A stretch of DNA of 64,000 bases from Prado023 sp963700475 (GTDB lineage: Bacteria; Actinomycetota; Actinomycetes; S36-B12; CAIYMF01): positions 248,001-312,000 of the forward strand of contig CAVOXR010000009.1 in the NCBI GenBank assembly GCA_963700475.1. Reading direction: 5' to 3'. The notes under the pieces are model-generated. The model was not told the DNA's origin. It was given only the letters and a program-made list of their open reading frames with translations, and ran no database searches. Below, piece after piece: positions 26,711 to 38,138 of the stretch. Position 1 is the first letter of the stretch; each line of letters opens with the position of its first letter. A program made the position numbers and the translations under genes.

Positions 26711-27103
26711 ATGACCACCACCGCACAACAGGTGCTCACCACAACCGCCACCGGCCGGTCCGACGAGCGCCACACCCACACCCGGGCCCTGATCGTGGCC
26801 CTCATCACCCTGGCCGCCCTCACCATCGCCGTCGTCACCTGGCAGCTCACGAGCTCCACCAACACAAGTGCCCCGGTCTCCCAGGCCCCCAAGGCCGCAG
26901 CCGACCACTTGGCCCCGTACCGGCCCGGCGGCTCGGTCTACCAGCAGCAGGTCCCCAAGGCCGCAGCCGACCAACTGGCCCCCTACCGGCCCGGCGGCTC
27001 GGTCTACCAGCAGCAGGTCCCCAAGGCCGCAGCCGACCAACTGGCCCCTTACCGGCCCGGCGGCTCGGTCTACCAGCAGCAGGTCCCCACAGCCGCGGAC
27101 TGA
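26711..27103 (+). CDS. Small single-pass membrane protein with three 22-residue repeats
   Basis: This 130-residue protein has an N-terminal cytoplasmic part (1-24), one membrane helix (about 25-47) and an outside tail. The tail is made of three near-identical units at residues 60-81, 82-103 and 104-125, with core APYRPGGSVYQQQV, followed by PTAAD. The ATG at 26711 has AAGGAAG 8 nt upstream. It faces the AfsR-like regulator across 165 bp and ends 12 bp before a strong hairpin, so it is a monocistronic unit. I do not recognise a family with a known function. The repeats could bind cell-wall or a protein partner. Being next to the regulator suggests co-regulation. Confidence 0.8.
   Translation: MTTTAQQVLTTTATGRSDERHTHTRALIVALITLAALTIAVVTWQLTSSTNTSAPVSQAPKAAADHLAPYRPGGSVYQQQVPKAAADQLAPYRPGGSVYQQQVPKAAADQLAPYRPGGSVYQQQVPTAAD
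26885..27085 (+). repeat. Three 66-bp tandem repeats
   Basis: Units begin at about 26888, 26954 and 27020 with an exact 66-bp period. They differ at only a few positions. Units 2 and 3 differ by one silent third-position change, and unit 1 differs by one His/Gln codon plus silent changes. They encode the repeats of the small membrane protein. Confidence 0.95.
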
Positions 27104-27115
27104 CCGCGCCAGCCG

Positions 27116-27155
27116 GCGGGTCGCCTCACCCTGACCCACGGGTGGGGCGACCCGC
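27116..27155 (+). terminator. Strong 16-bp stem-loop terminator
   Basis: GCGGGTCGCCTCACCC (27116-27131) pairs with GGGTGGGGCGACCCGC (27140-27155) around an 8-nt loop, with one G-T pair. It starts 12 bp after the repeat-protein stop. No long T run follows, as is common in actinomycetes. Confidence 0.8.
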
Positions 27156-27312
27156 TTGGCCCTGAACCCACAGCTCTCGCTCGTCTGAAGCTGCTGGACC
27201 GAGGCACGCAGGATTGGCCCACGGTCGAGGTGAATATGACCCGGGCCGGTCGAGTCGTGCTGTCGGTGAGGGTGCTGTCATCGGCCAGGATCCACGTCCC
27301 CTGATGGGCGCC

Positions 27313-27318
27313 TACCAT
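27313..27318 (+). promoter_or_regulatory. -10 hexamer for a leaderless FetB-like gene
   Basis: TACCAT lies 6 nt before the ATG at 27325. Confidence 0.45.
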
Positions 27319-27324
27319 CTGCAG

Positions 27325-28095
27325 ATGACAGCCACTGCGGGGGACACCCTCGGGCGCACCGCCGCCGCGATCGCCATCATGCTGGCAATCACTGCCCTGG
27401 CCCTGGCCCTGGGCCGCATCAGGGCGCAGCGCGAGCTGCTGGTGTCGGTCACCCGCGCGATGGTGCAGCTCACGGCGGTCGCTCTGGTGATCGCGTGGAT
27501 CTTCGTCCACCCCGAGGCAGCTGTCATCTACGTGGCGGTGATGGTGGCCGCTGCCACAGCCACCGCCGTCCGCCGCATCGGCTGCGGGTGGCGCCTCTCC
27601 GGATTCATCCTCGTCGCCATCCTTGCTGGAGCTGCACTGACCATCTCCGTGGTCGCGGTCACCGGCGCCCTGGCGTGGGACGTGCAGGCCGTGCTGCCCT
27701 TCACGGCCCAGATGATCGGTGGCGCGATGACAGCAGCCCTTCTGGCCGGCTCCCGGATGCGTGACGACGCCATCCAGCGCTGGGGCGAGGTCGAGGGCTA
27801 CCTGGCCCTCGGCGCCTCCCCACGCCAAGCACTGGTCCCCATCGGTCAGAGCTCCGTCCAGGCCTCATTGGCCCCAGCCCTCGACCAGACCAAGAGCGCC
27901 GGGCTGGTCCTGCTGCCAGGCTCCTTCGTCGGGCTGCTGCTCGGTGGCGCCAGTCCGGCGACGGCAGCCCAGGTGCAGCTCCTCGTGCTCGTCGGGCTGA
28001 TCCTCGCCCAGGCGGTCTCGTCGCTGCTCACGACCTACCTGCTCGCCCCGGCCACGGGCATCCGCAAGCCAACTGAATGGCGTGCGGCCCACTGA
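27325..28095 (+). CDS. FetB/UPF0014-family ABC transporter permease
   Basis: This 256-residue membrane protein has about six to seven helices. The family signature is WGEVEGYLALGASPRQAL, then DQTKSAGLVLLPGSFVGLLLGGASP. In E. coli FetB works with the ATPase FetA and exports iron under oxidative stress. No FetA-like ATPase lies next to it here, so its partner must be elsewhere. The start was chosen at 27325 because of the TACCAT box 6 nt upstream. The frame is open from 27214. Confidence 0.82.
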   Translation: MTATAGDTLGRTAAAIAIMLAITALALALGRIRAQRELLVSVTRAMVQLTAVALVIAWIFVHPEAAVIYVAVMVAAATATAVRRIGCGWRLSGFILVAILAGAALTISVVAVTGALAWDVQAVLPFTAQMIGGAMTAALLAGSRMRDDAIQRWGEVEGYLALGASPRQALVPIGQSSVQASLAPALDQTKSAGLVLLPGSFVGLLLGGASPATAAQVQLLVLVGLILAQAVSSLLTTYLLAPATGIRKPTEWRAAH

Positions 28096-28135
28096 GCACG
28101 CCAGCCAGGGATGCACCGCCGATCACGCGCGATGG

Positions 28136-28681
28136 TCAGCGCTCGTTGTTCCGTCCGGCCTGACGATCCAGGACCTCCAGCGCCTCGGGGTTCCCGCGGA
28201 CGAAGGCCCTGACGTAGGTGGTGAGCGGCCCCTCGTCCAGGACCCTTCCGGAGGTCCGCAGCGCCCGTTGGAGCGACGTCCTGACCTCCAGGAGGCGGTC
28301 TTCCTCCACCACTGCGAGCAGGGCGGTGGCCCCGACCGGGATGGCGTCGTCGAGAAGCCTGACCAGGCCCTCGACCTCACGTCTGCTCATCCGACGCCCC
28401 ACCAGTCCGCCGACGACCGCACCCGCGGCAGCACCGAGCAGCGGCATGCCCACGAAGACACCCGCGACGATGCCCGCAGCCGCGCCAGTCCCTATCCCGT
28501 ACGCCAGGGTTCCGCCGCTGCCCTGGTGCAGCATCGAGCGTCGCCAATCCCGGTGCAGGATCCCGGACCCGGCCACCGCCTGGCTCAAACCACCCTCGGC
28601 GGTCAGGTCGCGCAGGTCGGCCACCGCCTCGTCGGGGTCCGCATAGAGCGCCACGACGAGGACGTACTCCTGGCTGGCCAT
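28136..28681 (-). CDS. Glycine-rich membrane protein (DUF1269-like), stress-type
   Basis: This 181-residue protein starts at the ATG at 28681 (MASQEYVLVVALYADPDEA) with GGAGG 6 nt upstream. An N-terminal alpha/beta part (ADLRDLTAEGGL) leads to a Gly/Ala-rich helix hairpin (AAAGIVAGVFVGMPLLGAAAG, then VVGGLVG). A C-terminal domain (GATALLAVVEEDRLLEVR) follows. This arrangement matches DUF1269/SHOCT-like membrane proteins that bend or insert in the membrane. The function is not known. Confidence 0.7.
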   Translation of the reverse strand: MASQEYVLVVALYADPDEAVADLRDLTAEGGLSQAVAGSGILHRDWRRSMLHQGSGGTLAYGIGTGAAAGIVAGVFVGMPLLGAAAGAVVGGLVGRRMSRREVEGLVRLLDDAIPVGATALLAVVEEDRLLEVRTSLQRALRTSGRVLDEGPLTTYVRAFVRGNPEALEVLDRQAGRNNER

Positions 28682-28787
28682 CACCACCTCCGCCCACCGA
28701 TCGGTTGCCCGTTGAGGACGGTACCGCGCCCTCGTCACACCTGTCGGCGTCCGGTCGGCGGTCATGTGGGCCCGACGCCCGACTGGG

Positions 28788-28845
28788 TAGGCTGGCCCCG
28801 ACACAACCACCCCGGACCTGAGCCGGGATCGCACTGAGGAGTCCC
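28788..28845 (+). promoter_or_regulatory. thrS promoter and short leader
   Basis: TAGGCT (28788-28793) would start transcription near 28800. The leader of about 45 nt contains a CCCGG/CCGGG hairpin (about 28812-28830) and a GAGGAG ribosome site 4 nt before the ATG. I see no T-box elements. Confidence 0.45.
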
Positions 28846-30855
28846 ATGTCCGCGCAGGTCACAGTCGTCGTCGCCGGGGAGACCCACGTCCGGTCGATCG
28901 ATGACACGACGACGTGGGGCGACGTCCTCGGCGAGCTGGTCCCCGGGCTGCGCGGCGTGGCGGTCGCCCGAGTCGACGGTGAGCTGGTCGACCTCGACCA
29001 GCCGGCGAGGGCCTTCACGATGGTCGAGCCCGTCATGGTCACCGATCCCGACGGGCTTCGCGTCCTGCGCCACTCATGCGCCCACGTGATGGCCCAGGCT
29101 GTTCAGGATGTCTTCCCGGAGGCGAAGCTCGGCATCGGGCCGCCGATCGAGAACGGCTTCTACTACGAGTTCGATGTCCCCGAGCCGTTCGATCCGGAGG
29201 GCCTGGCCCGCGTCGAGAAGCGCATGGTCGAGATCGTCAAGTCTGGCCAGAGGTTCGTCCGCAGGGTGGTGTCCGAGGCCGACGCGCTCGTCGAGCTCGC
29301 CGATGAGCCCTACAAGTGCCGGCTCGTCGGCAGCGAGGGCGGCGCGGACGTCATGGAGGTCGGCGGCACGGAGCTGACCATCTACGACAACGTCGACATG
29401 CGCTCCGGCGAGACGGTCTGGGGCGACCTCTGCCGTGGCCCGCACGTCCCGACGACCCGGATGATCGCCCCCAATGCGTTCAAGGTCATGCGCTCCTCGG
29501 CGGCCTACTGGCTGGGCAACCAGGCCAACGAGCAGCTGCAGCGCATCTACGGCACCGCGTGGCCGGACAAGGACGGGTTGCGCGCCCACCTCACGTTCCT
29601 CGAGGAGGCCGCCAAGCGCGACCACCGCCGTCTCGGCCAGGAGCTGGACCTGTTCAGCTTCCCCGATGAGATCGGCTCCGGGCTGGCCGTGTTCCATCCC
29701 AAGGGCGGCATCATGCGTCGCACCATGGAGGACTACTCGCGGCGCCAGCACGAGACCGCCGGGTACGAGTTCGTCTACACCCCGCACATCACCAAGGGGC
29801 ATCTGTTCGAGACCTCCGGGCACCTCGAGTGGTACGCGGACGGCATGTACCCGCCGATGGTGATCGACGAGGAGCGCGACGCGGAGGGCAACATCCGCCG
29901 CGCGGGCACCAACTACTACCTCAAGCCCATGAACTGCCCGTTCCACAACCTGATCTACCGGTCACGCGGGCGCTCCTACCGAGAGCTGCCGTTGCGCCTC
30001 TTCGAGTTCGGGTCGGTCTACCGCTACGAGAAGTCCGGGGTCGTGCACGGCCTGACCCGCGTTCGGGGCATGACTCAGGATGACGCGCACATCTACTGCA
30101 CGAAGGAGCAGATGGGCGCCGAGCTGCAGTCCCTGCTCGGCTTCGTCCTCGACCTGCTCAAGGACTACGGCCTCGATGACTTCTACCTCGAGCTGTCCAC
30201 CCGCAATCCCGACAAGTACGTCGGGGAGGTCGATGAGTGGGAGGAAGCCACCGAGGCGCTGCGCCTGGCTGCTCAGGAGTCCGGCCTCGACCTCGTGCCC
30301 GACCCCGGAGGAGCTGCGTTCTACGGCCCCAAGATCTCCGTGCAGTCCCGCGACGCGATCGGGCGGACGTGGCAGATGTCCACGATCCAGGTGGACTTCC
30401 AGCTGCCGCAGCGCTTCGAGCTCGAGTACCAGGCCCCGGACGGCACCCGGCAGCGACCGATCATGATCCACCGCGCCCTGTTCGGATCCGTCGAGCGCTT
30501 CATGGGAGTTCTCACGGAGCACTACGCCGGAGCATTCCCGCCATGGCTCGCCCCGGTCCAGGTCGTCGGCATTCCGATCACCGAACGTCACGTCGACTAC
30601 CTGCACGAGGTCGCCGCAACGCTTCGCACCGCGGGGGTGCGGGTCGAGGTGGACGGCTCCGATGACCGGATGCAGAAGAAGATCCGCAACGCCCAGAAGC
30701 AGAAGGTGCCCTACATGCTGATCGCCGGTGACGAGGACGTCGCCGCCGGGGCCGTCAGCTTCCGGTACCGCGACGGCACCCAGCGCAACGGGGTCCCGAT
30801 CGCGGAGGCTGTCGCCGAGGTGGTCGCGGCCATCGCAGACCACCGTCAGGTCTAG
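28846..30855 (+). CDS. thrS: Threonine--tRNA ligase
   Basis: This 669-residue class II synthetase charges tRNA-Thr. It has an N-terminal TGS domain (1-65), then the editing domain with the HSCAHVMAQAV metal/editing motif and the SAD zinc ligands. The catalytic core has motif 2 (YRYEKSGVVHGLTRVRGMTQDDAH), the zinc Cys in KPMNCPFHN and motif 3 (FGSVERFMG). The anticodon-binding domain lies near VEVDGSDDRMQKKIRNAQ. Full length. It is followed 15 bp later by the HIT gene, a frequent actinobacterial pair. The usual third partner, pgsA, is absent here. Confidence 0.98.
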   Translation: MSAQVTVVVAGETHVRSIDDTTTWGDVLGELVPGLRGVAVARVDGELVDLDQPARAFTMVEPVMVTDPDGLRVLRHSCAHVMAQAVQDVFPEAKLGIGPPIENGFYYEFDVPEPFDPEGLARVEKRMVEIVKSGQRFVRRVVSEADALVELADEPYKCRLVGSEGGADVMEVGGTELTIYDNVDMRSGETVWGDLCRGPHVPTTRMIAPNAFKVMRSSAAYWLGNQANEQLQRIYGTAWPDKDGLRAHLTFLEEAAKRDHRRLGQELDLFSFPDEIGSGLAVFHPKGGIMRRTMEDYSRRQHETAGYEFVYTPHITKGHLFETSGHLEWYADGMYPPMVIDEERDAEGNIRRAGTNYYLKPMNCPFHNLIYRSRGRSYRELPLRLFEFGSVYRYEKSGVVHGLTRVRGMTQDDAHIYCTKEQMGAELQSLLGFVLDLLKDYGLDDFYLELSTRNPDKYVGEVDEWEEATEALRLAAQESGLDLVPDPGGAAFYGPKISVQSRDAIGRTWQMSTIQVDFQLPQRFELEYQAPDGTRQRPIMIHRALFGSVERFMGVLTEHYAGAFPPWLAPVQVVGIPITERHVDYLHEVAATLRTAGVRVEVDGSDDRMQKKIRNAQKQKVPYMLIAGDEDVAAGAVSFRYRDGTQRNGVPIAEAVAEVVAAIADHRQV

Positions 30856-30870
30856 TCGGGGGAGGCCCGC

Positions 30871-31383
30871 GTGGAGCAGAACGCCTGGGACCTGTTGTGG
30901 ACGCCGCACCGGATCGCCTACATCCGGGGCGAGAGCCGGCCGACCGACACCGAGGCCGGACCGCAGTGCCCGTTCTGCCGCACGGACGACTCCGAGGAGG
31001 CGCTGATCGTCGTCCGCGGGGAGCACACCTACGTGGTGATGAACCTGTTCCCGTACAACCCCGGGCACGTGCTGATCTGCCCCTACCGGCACGTCGCCGA
31101 CTTCACCGACCTCACCGTTGAGGAGTCCTCCGAGCTCAGCTGGTTCCAGGCCCGGATGATGCGCGCCATCCGCGCAGCGAGCAATCCGCAGGGATTCAAC
31201 ATCGGACTCAACCAGGGCAGGGCCGCGGGCGCCGGGATCTCCGGGCACCTGCACCAGCACATCGTCCCGCGCTGGCCGGGGGACTCGAACTTCATCACCA
31301 CCGTCGGCGGGACGCGCACGATGGTGGTGCTCCTCGAGGAGTCCCGCGACCTGTTCGCCGCCGCCCTGGCGGAACTCGACTGA
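30871..31383 (+). CDS. HIT-family hydrolase (AP4A phosphorylase-like)
   Basis: This 170-residue cytoplasmic nucleotide hydrolase or transferase has the HIT motif GHLHQHIVPRW and a zinc-like CPFC pair near residue 33 (QCPFCRTDD). NPGHVLICPYRHV and GFNIGLNQG are family signatures. It starts at GTG 30871 after GGGGGAGG. Position behind thrS is conserved in actinobacteria, where it is annotated as an Ap4A-type hydrolase, perhaps removing dinucleotides made by synthetases. Confidence 0.93.
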   Translation: MEQNAWDLLWTPHRIAYIRGESRPTDTEAGPQCPFCRTDDSEEALIVVRGEHTYVVMNLFPYNPGHVLICPYRHVADFTDLTVEESSELSWFQARMMRAIRAASNPQGFNIGLNQGRAAGAGISGHLHQHIVPRWPGDSNFITTVGGTRTMVVLLEESRDLFAAALAELD

Positions 31384-31400
31384 CAGACCGCCCGCGATCC

Positions 31401-31458
31401 GCTTCCGTTTCGCGAATGTGCTTCCCGAATTCCGGAAGCAGATCGTGAAAGGGGAAGC
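31401..31458. promoter_or_regulatory. Nested palindrome between the HIT gene and PFOR
   Basis: The inner 22 bp (31419-31440) is a near-perfect palindrome centred on GAATTC, with TGCTTCC and GGAAGCA arms and one mismatched pair. The outer arms GCTTCCGTTTCGCGA (31401-31415) and TCGTGAAAGGGGAAGC (31443-31458) also pair, with a one-base bulge. GCTTCC therefore occurs twice in each orientation. It could be a transcription terminator for thrS-HIT or an operator. There is no T run. Confidence 0.7.
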
Positions 31459-31505
31459 AGACGGAGGCGGGGGGTGCGGGGCCGCGGGGCACGACCGGCG
31501 GGGGC

Positions 31506-31556
31506 GGGACCCAGGGCCCGGGCGGGACCGCGGGCCTCCGGCGGGACCTATGGCCC
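31506..31556 (+). promoter_or_regulatory. Three tandem DosR/DevR-type boxes upstream of PFOR
   Basis: GGGACCCAGGGCCC (31506-31519), GGGACCGCGGGCCT (31524-31537) and GGGACCTATGGCCC (31543-31556) share the GGGACC-N3-GGCCY pattern of the 14-bp core of the mycobacterial DosR site. With a start at 31592 their centres lie at -79.5, -61.5 and -42.5, the spacing used by DevR/DosR activators. The regulator itself is not in this window. Confidence 0.75.
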
Positions 31557-31579
31557 CCCGTTGGGGCCTGCGCGCGTGA

Positions 31580-31585
31580 TGGGAT
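31580..31585 (+). promoter_or_regulatory. Putative PFOR -10
   Basis: TGGGAT lies 6 nt before the ATG at 31592, the same spacing as leaderless promoters elsewhere in the window. It is a weak match (T....T), which fits an activator-dependent promoter. Confidence 0.4.
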
Positions 31586-31591
31586 GGGCCC

Positions 31592-35202
<3,611 letters not shown>

Positions 35203-35206
<4 letters not shown>

Positions 35207-36207
35207 GCGTTGACCTGACCAGCACCTACCTCGGGCTCGCCCTGCGCAACCCGGTGATCGCCTCGCCCGGACCAGTGACCGGCGATCCGGACCAGTGGCG
35301 TCGACTCGATGACGCCGGCGTCGGTGCGATCGTCCTGCCCAGCCTCTTCGAGGAGGAGATCGAGTCGGAGTCGTGGTGGGTGTCGGACCTGCTGGACGAG
35401 GGCCGCGACACCGCGCCCGAGGCCTCGGACTACCTGCCGGAGTTCGAGGACTACTCGATCGGGCCGGACAGGTTCCTCGACCTGGTGACACGGGCCAAGG
35501 AGACCGTCAGCGTCCCGGTGATCGCCAGCCTGAACGGGACCAGCCGCGGGGGCTGGGTGAAGTACGCCGCGCGCCTGGTCGACGCGGGGGCCGATGCGAT
35601 CGAGCTCAACGTCTACGACGTGACCACTGATCCGAGCGTCACCGGTCTCGACGTCGAGGATCGGGTCCTCGATCTGGTCAGGTCGGTGCGCGCCGAGGTC
35701 CCGGTCCCCGTGGCGGTCAAGGTTGGTCCGTGGTTCAGCGCCCTGGCCAACATGGCGGTCAAGCTCGCCGACGCGGGGGCTGACGGCCTCGTGCTGTTCA
35801 ACCGGCTCTACCAGCCCGACATCGACCTCGAGGTCCCATCGGTGCGGCCACGCCTCATGCTCAGCGTCCCGGGGAACGTCCGGCAGTCGGTGGCGTGGAT
35901 CGGCATCCTGTCCGGGCAGGTTCCCCTGTCACTGGCCGCCAGTGGGGGAGTGGACTCCGCGGAGGATGTCGTGAAGCTGATCCTCGCCGGTGCCGACGCC
36001 ACGATGACCACCGCCGCTCTCCTGCGCCACGGAGCTGGGCACGTCGAGACGCTGGTCACGGGTCTGGAGGCCTGGCTCGACCAGCGCGGCTACAGCTCGG
36101 TGGAGCAGGCCAAGGGCTCTGTGTCGTTCAGCAAGGCCGCCGAGCCCGAGGCCTACCAGCGCGCCAACTACTACCAGACACTGCATTCGTGGGGACCCGT
36201 TCGCTGA
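35203..36207 (+). CDS. Dihydroorotate dehydrogenase-like flavoprotein
   Basis: This 334-residue FMN-dependent TIM barrel resembles class 1 dihydroorotate dehydrogenase. Features are LGLALRNPVIASPGPVTG, ADAIELNVYDVTTDPSV and PVPVAVKVGPWFSAL, followed by the FMN-phosphate region ASGGVDSAEDVVKLILAGADATMTTAALL. It is translationally coupled to PFOR (ATGA), a pairing known for DHOD-like proteins annotated beside nifJ. The canonical pyrD catalytic Cys/Ser loop is altered, so a redox role linked to ferredoxin is more likely than pyrimidine synthesis. Confidence 0.85.
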
Positions 36208-36219
36208 TCCCGCGCTGGC

Positions 36220-36225
36220 TACAGT
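36220..36225 (+). promoter_or_regulatory. -10 hexamer for the leaderless antiporter gene
   Basis: TACAGT lies 6 nt before the GTG at 36232. Confidence 0.5.
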
Positions 36226-36231
36226 GAGCGC

Positions 36232-37524
36232 GTGACGGCACACCTGTCCACGGCCTTGGGCGCCTCTGTCCTGTTCGCGCTCCTCGTGCTCGGATTCACG
36301 GCCGTCTCGGCAGCCCTCGGCCGGCGCCTGGTCACCGCCCCGCTGGCGTTCGTGGCAATGGGCGCCGTACTCGGGTTCGGGGTGGGCCCAATGGACGGAT
36401 CGGCGACCGAGTCCGTCAAGCTCGTGGCTGAGATCACCCTCGTCCTGATCCTCTTCCACGACGCCGCCCAGGTCCGTCCCCGGGAGATCGGCTCCGACGG
36501 TGCGTTCTATGCCCGTCTGCTGCTCATCGGGTTCCCCCTGACGATCCTGCTCGGCTTCCTGATCGCACGGATGCTGTTCCCCGACCTCTCGGTCATGATG
36601 GCCCTGCTCCTGGCGGCTGCCCTGGCCCCCACCGACGCAGGCCTGGGCGCCCCCACGGTGCTGAACCCCGTCGTCCCGACCCGCGTCCGACGGGCGCTCA
36701 ACGTCGAGAGCGGGCTGAACGACGGCCTGGCCACGCCGGTGGTCCTGTTCGCGATCGCGGTGCTCGCTGGCGAGGAGGGGCTGGGCCCACGGCAGACGAT
36801 CGTCTCGGCCCTCGTCGAGGTGGTTCTCGGGGTCGTGGCCGGGGTCGCGGTCGGAGCAGCAGGTGGTGCGCTCCTGGGATGGTCACGGCGGCACCGGACG
36901 AGCACCGCCGCGAGCCGGACCCTTGGCGTCCTGATGATCCCGCTGCTTGCCTATGGGGCCGCGCTGGTGGTGTCTGGGAACGGCTTCGTCGCCGCCTTCA
37001 TCTCCGGTACCGCCTTCGCAGGATCAGCGGCGTGGATCCACGAGGAGGAGTCGGCGCTGTTCGGCACCGAGATGCTCTCCGACCTCCTGGGGTATGCGGT
37101 GTGGCTGGTCCTGGGACTCGTGGCTGTGCCCCTGGTCTGGCGTGAGGCCGGCTGGCACGAGCTCGTGTTCGCACTGGCGGCCCTGACCCTCGTGCGCATG
37201 CTGCCCGTGGCGCTGAGCCTGGTCGGCACGCACCTTCGACCTCAGACGGTCGCGTTCCTCGGATGGTTCGGCCCCCGGGGACTTGCCTCGGTGGTGTTCT
37301 CGCTGATCGCGCTCGAGTCCCTCGATGTCGATGACAGCCTGCGCGTCGTCCTGGCCACCATCTCCCTGACGGTCCTGCTGAGCGTGATCGCCCACGGGTT
37401 CTCGGCCCAGCCGCTGGCCAACAGGTACGGGGAATGGGTCACCCGCGTCACCCCACCTGCGGAACTGGCCGAGATGGATCGGGGCGTCGAGCCGCGGACA
37501 CGTGGTGCCCGGTTGTGGCGCTGA
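36232..37524 (+). CDS. Cation:proton antiporter (CPA1/NhaP-like)
   Basis: This 430-residue membrane protein has about 12 helices. It includes ALAPTDAGLGAPTVLNPVVPTRVRRALNVESGLNDG, the CPA1 region with the ion-binding Asp residues in APTDA and SGLNDG. GFVAAFISGTAFAG and FGPRGLASVVFSLIALES are also typical. It exchanges Na+ or K+ for H+ across the membrane. The C-terminal cytoplasmic tail is short. It starts at GTG 36232 on a leaderless promoter. Confidence 0.9.
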   Translation: MTAHLSTALGASVLFALLVLGFTAVSAALGRRLVTAPLAFVAMGAVLGFGVGPMDGSATESVKLVAEITLVLILFHDAAQVRPREIGSDGAFYARLLLIGFPLTILLGFLIARMLFPDLSVMMALLLAAALAPTDAGLGAPTVLNPVVPTRVRRALNVESGLNDGLATPVVLFAIAVLAGEEGLGPRQTIVSALVEVVLGVVAGVAVGAAGGALLGWSRRHRTSTAASRTLGVLMIPLLAYGAALVVSGNGFVAAFISGTAFAGSAAWIHEEESALFGTEMLSDLLGYAVWLVLGLVAVPLVWREAGWHELVFALAALTLVRMLPVALSLVGTHLRPQTVAFLGWFGPRGLASVVFSLIALESLDVDDSLRVVLATISLTVLLSVIAHGFSAQPLANRYGEWVTRVTPPAELAEMDRGVEPRTRGARLWR

Positions 37525-37536
37525 TCCTGCTGTCCG

Positions 37537-37851
37537 TCAGTCCTCGTGGGGGATGACATCCCCAGTGAACGGTGCCTCGGTGATCGCCACCTTGGGCTCG
37601 GGCACGAAGTAGTTGGGGTCATCGGGGGTCCCTCGCACCTTGACTGCGTTCACCAGGATCACGGCGAAGTAGGGCAGCAGGATGCCGGCGGCAACGGCGA
37701 TCCACCGCCAGAAGCCGGGCACCACGACAGCGACCACGATGGCCACCATGCGCATCCCCATCAGGAAGAGGTACTGGCGCTCGCGGTGGACCAGGTCCGC
37801 CGACGGACCGGGCTCCGCCGATGTGATGCGATGTACCTCCATCCGACTCAC
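37537..37851 (-). CDS. DUF3099-family membrane protein
   Basis: This 104-residue protein has ITSAEPGPSADLVHRERQYLFLM, two membrane helices (RMVAIVVAVVVPGFWRWIAVAAGILLPYFAV) and a Pro/acidic tail. The GTG start at 37851 lies 6 nt after TAGGCT (37863-37858, minus strand), a leaderless promoter. An ATG at 37842 is also in frame. DUF3099 proteins are actinobacterial and uncharacterised. Confidence 0.8.
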   Translation of the reverse strand: MSRMEVHRITSAEPGPSADLVHRERQYLFLMGMRMVAIVVAVVVPGFWRWIAVAAGILLPYFAVILVNAVKVRGTPDDPNYFVPEPKVAITEAPFTGDVIPHED

Positions 37852-37925
37852 GCGCCCAGCCTACGACCGGGCCGCGAATAGGGCATCCTGCGGAGGGTGC
37901 CAATCGACCACAACGAGGAGACCCC

Positions 37926-38138
37926 ATGACCAACCGGACCTACCGCCTCACCGAGATCGTCGGGACCAGTCCCGAGGGCATCGACGCCGCGATCCGCAAC
38001 GGCGTGAGCCGGGCCGGGAAGACCATCCGCCACATCGACTGGTTCGAGGTTGAGCAGATCCGCGGCTATGTCCGCGACGGCGAGGTCGACCACTTCCAGG
38101 TCTCGATGAAGATCGGGTTCCGGCTCGAGGACGCCTGA
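37926..38138 (+). CDS. Dodecin family flavin-binding protein
   Basis: This 70-residue protein begins MTNRTYRLTEIVGTSPEGI. The flavin-stacking Trp is in HIDWFEVEQIRG, and the C-terminus is FQVSMKIGFRLED. Dodecins assemble as hollow dodecamers that store flavins. GAGGAG sits 4-5 nt before the ATG. The stop abuts the convergent tldE stop within TGATCA. Confidence 0.93.
   Translation: MTNRTYRLTEIVGTSPEGIDAAIRNGVSRAGKTIRHIDWFEVEQIRGYVRDGEVDHFQVSMKIGFRLEDA

Noticed and set aside
26711..27103. CRISPR-like array or mobile repeat
   Set aside because: The 66-bp period is in frame, has no spacers, and encodes a repeat peptide with a start, ribosome site and terminator.
28788..28845. T-box riboswitch before thrS
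   Set aside because: The leader is only about 45 nt, too short for a T-box, and lacks the conserved T-box sequence.
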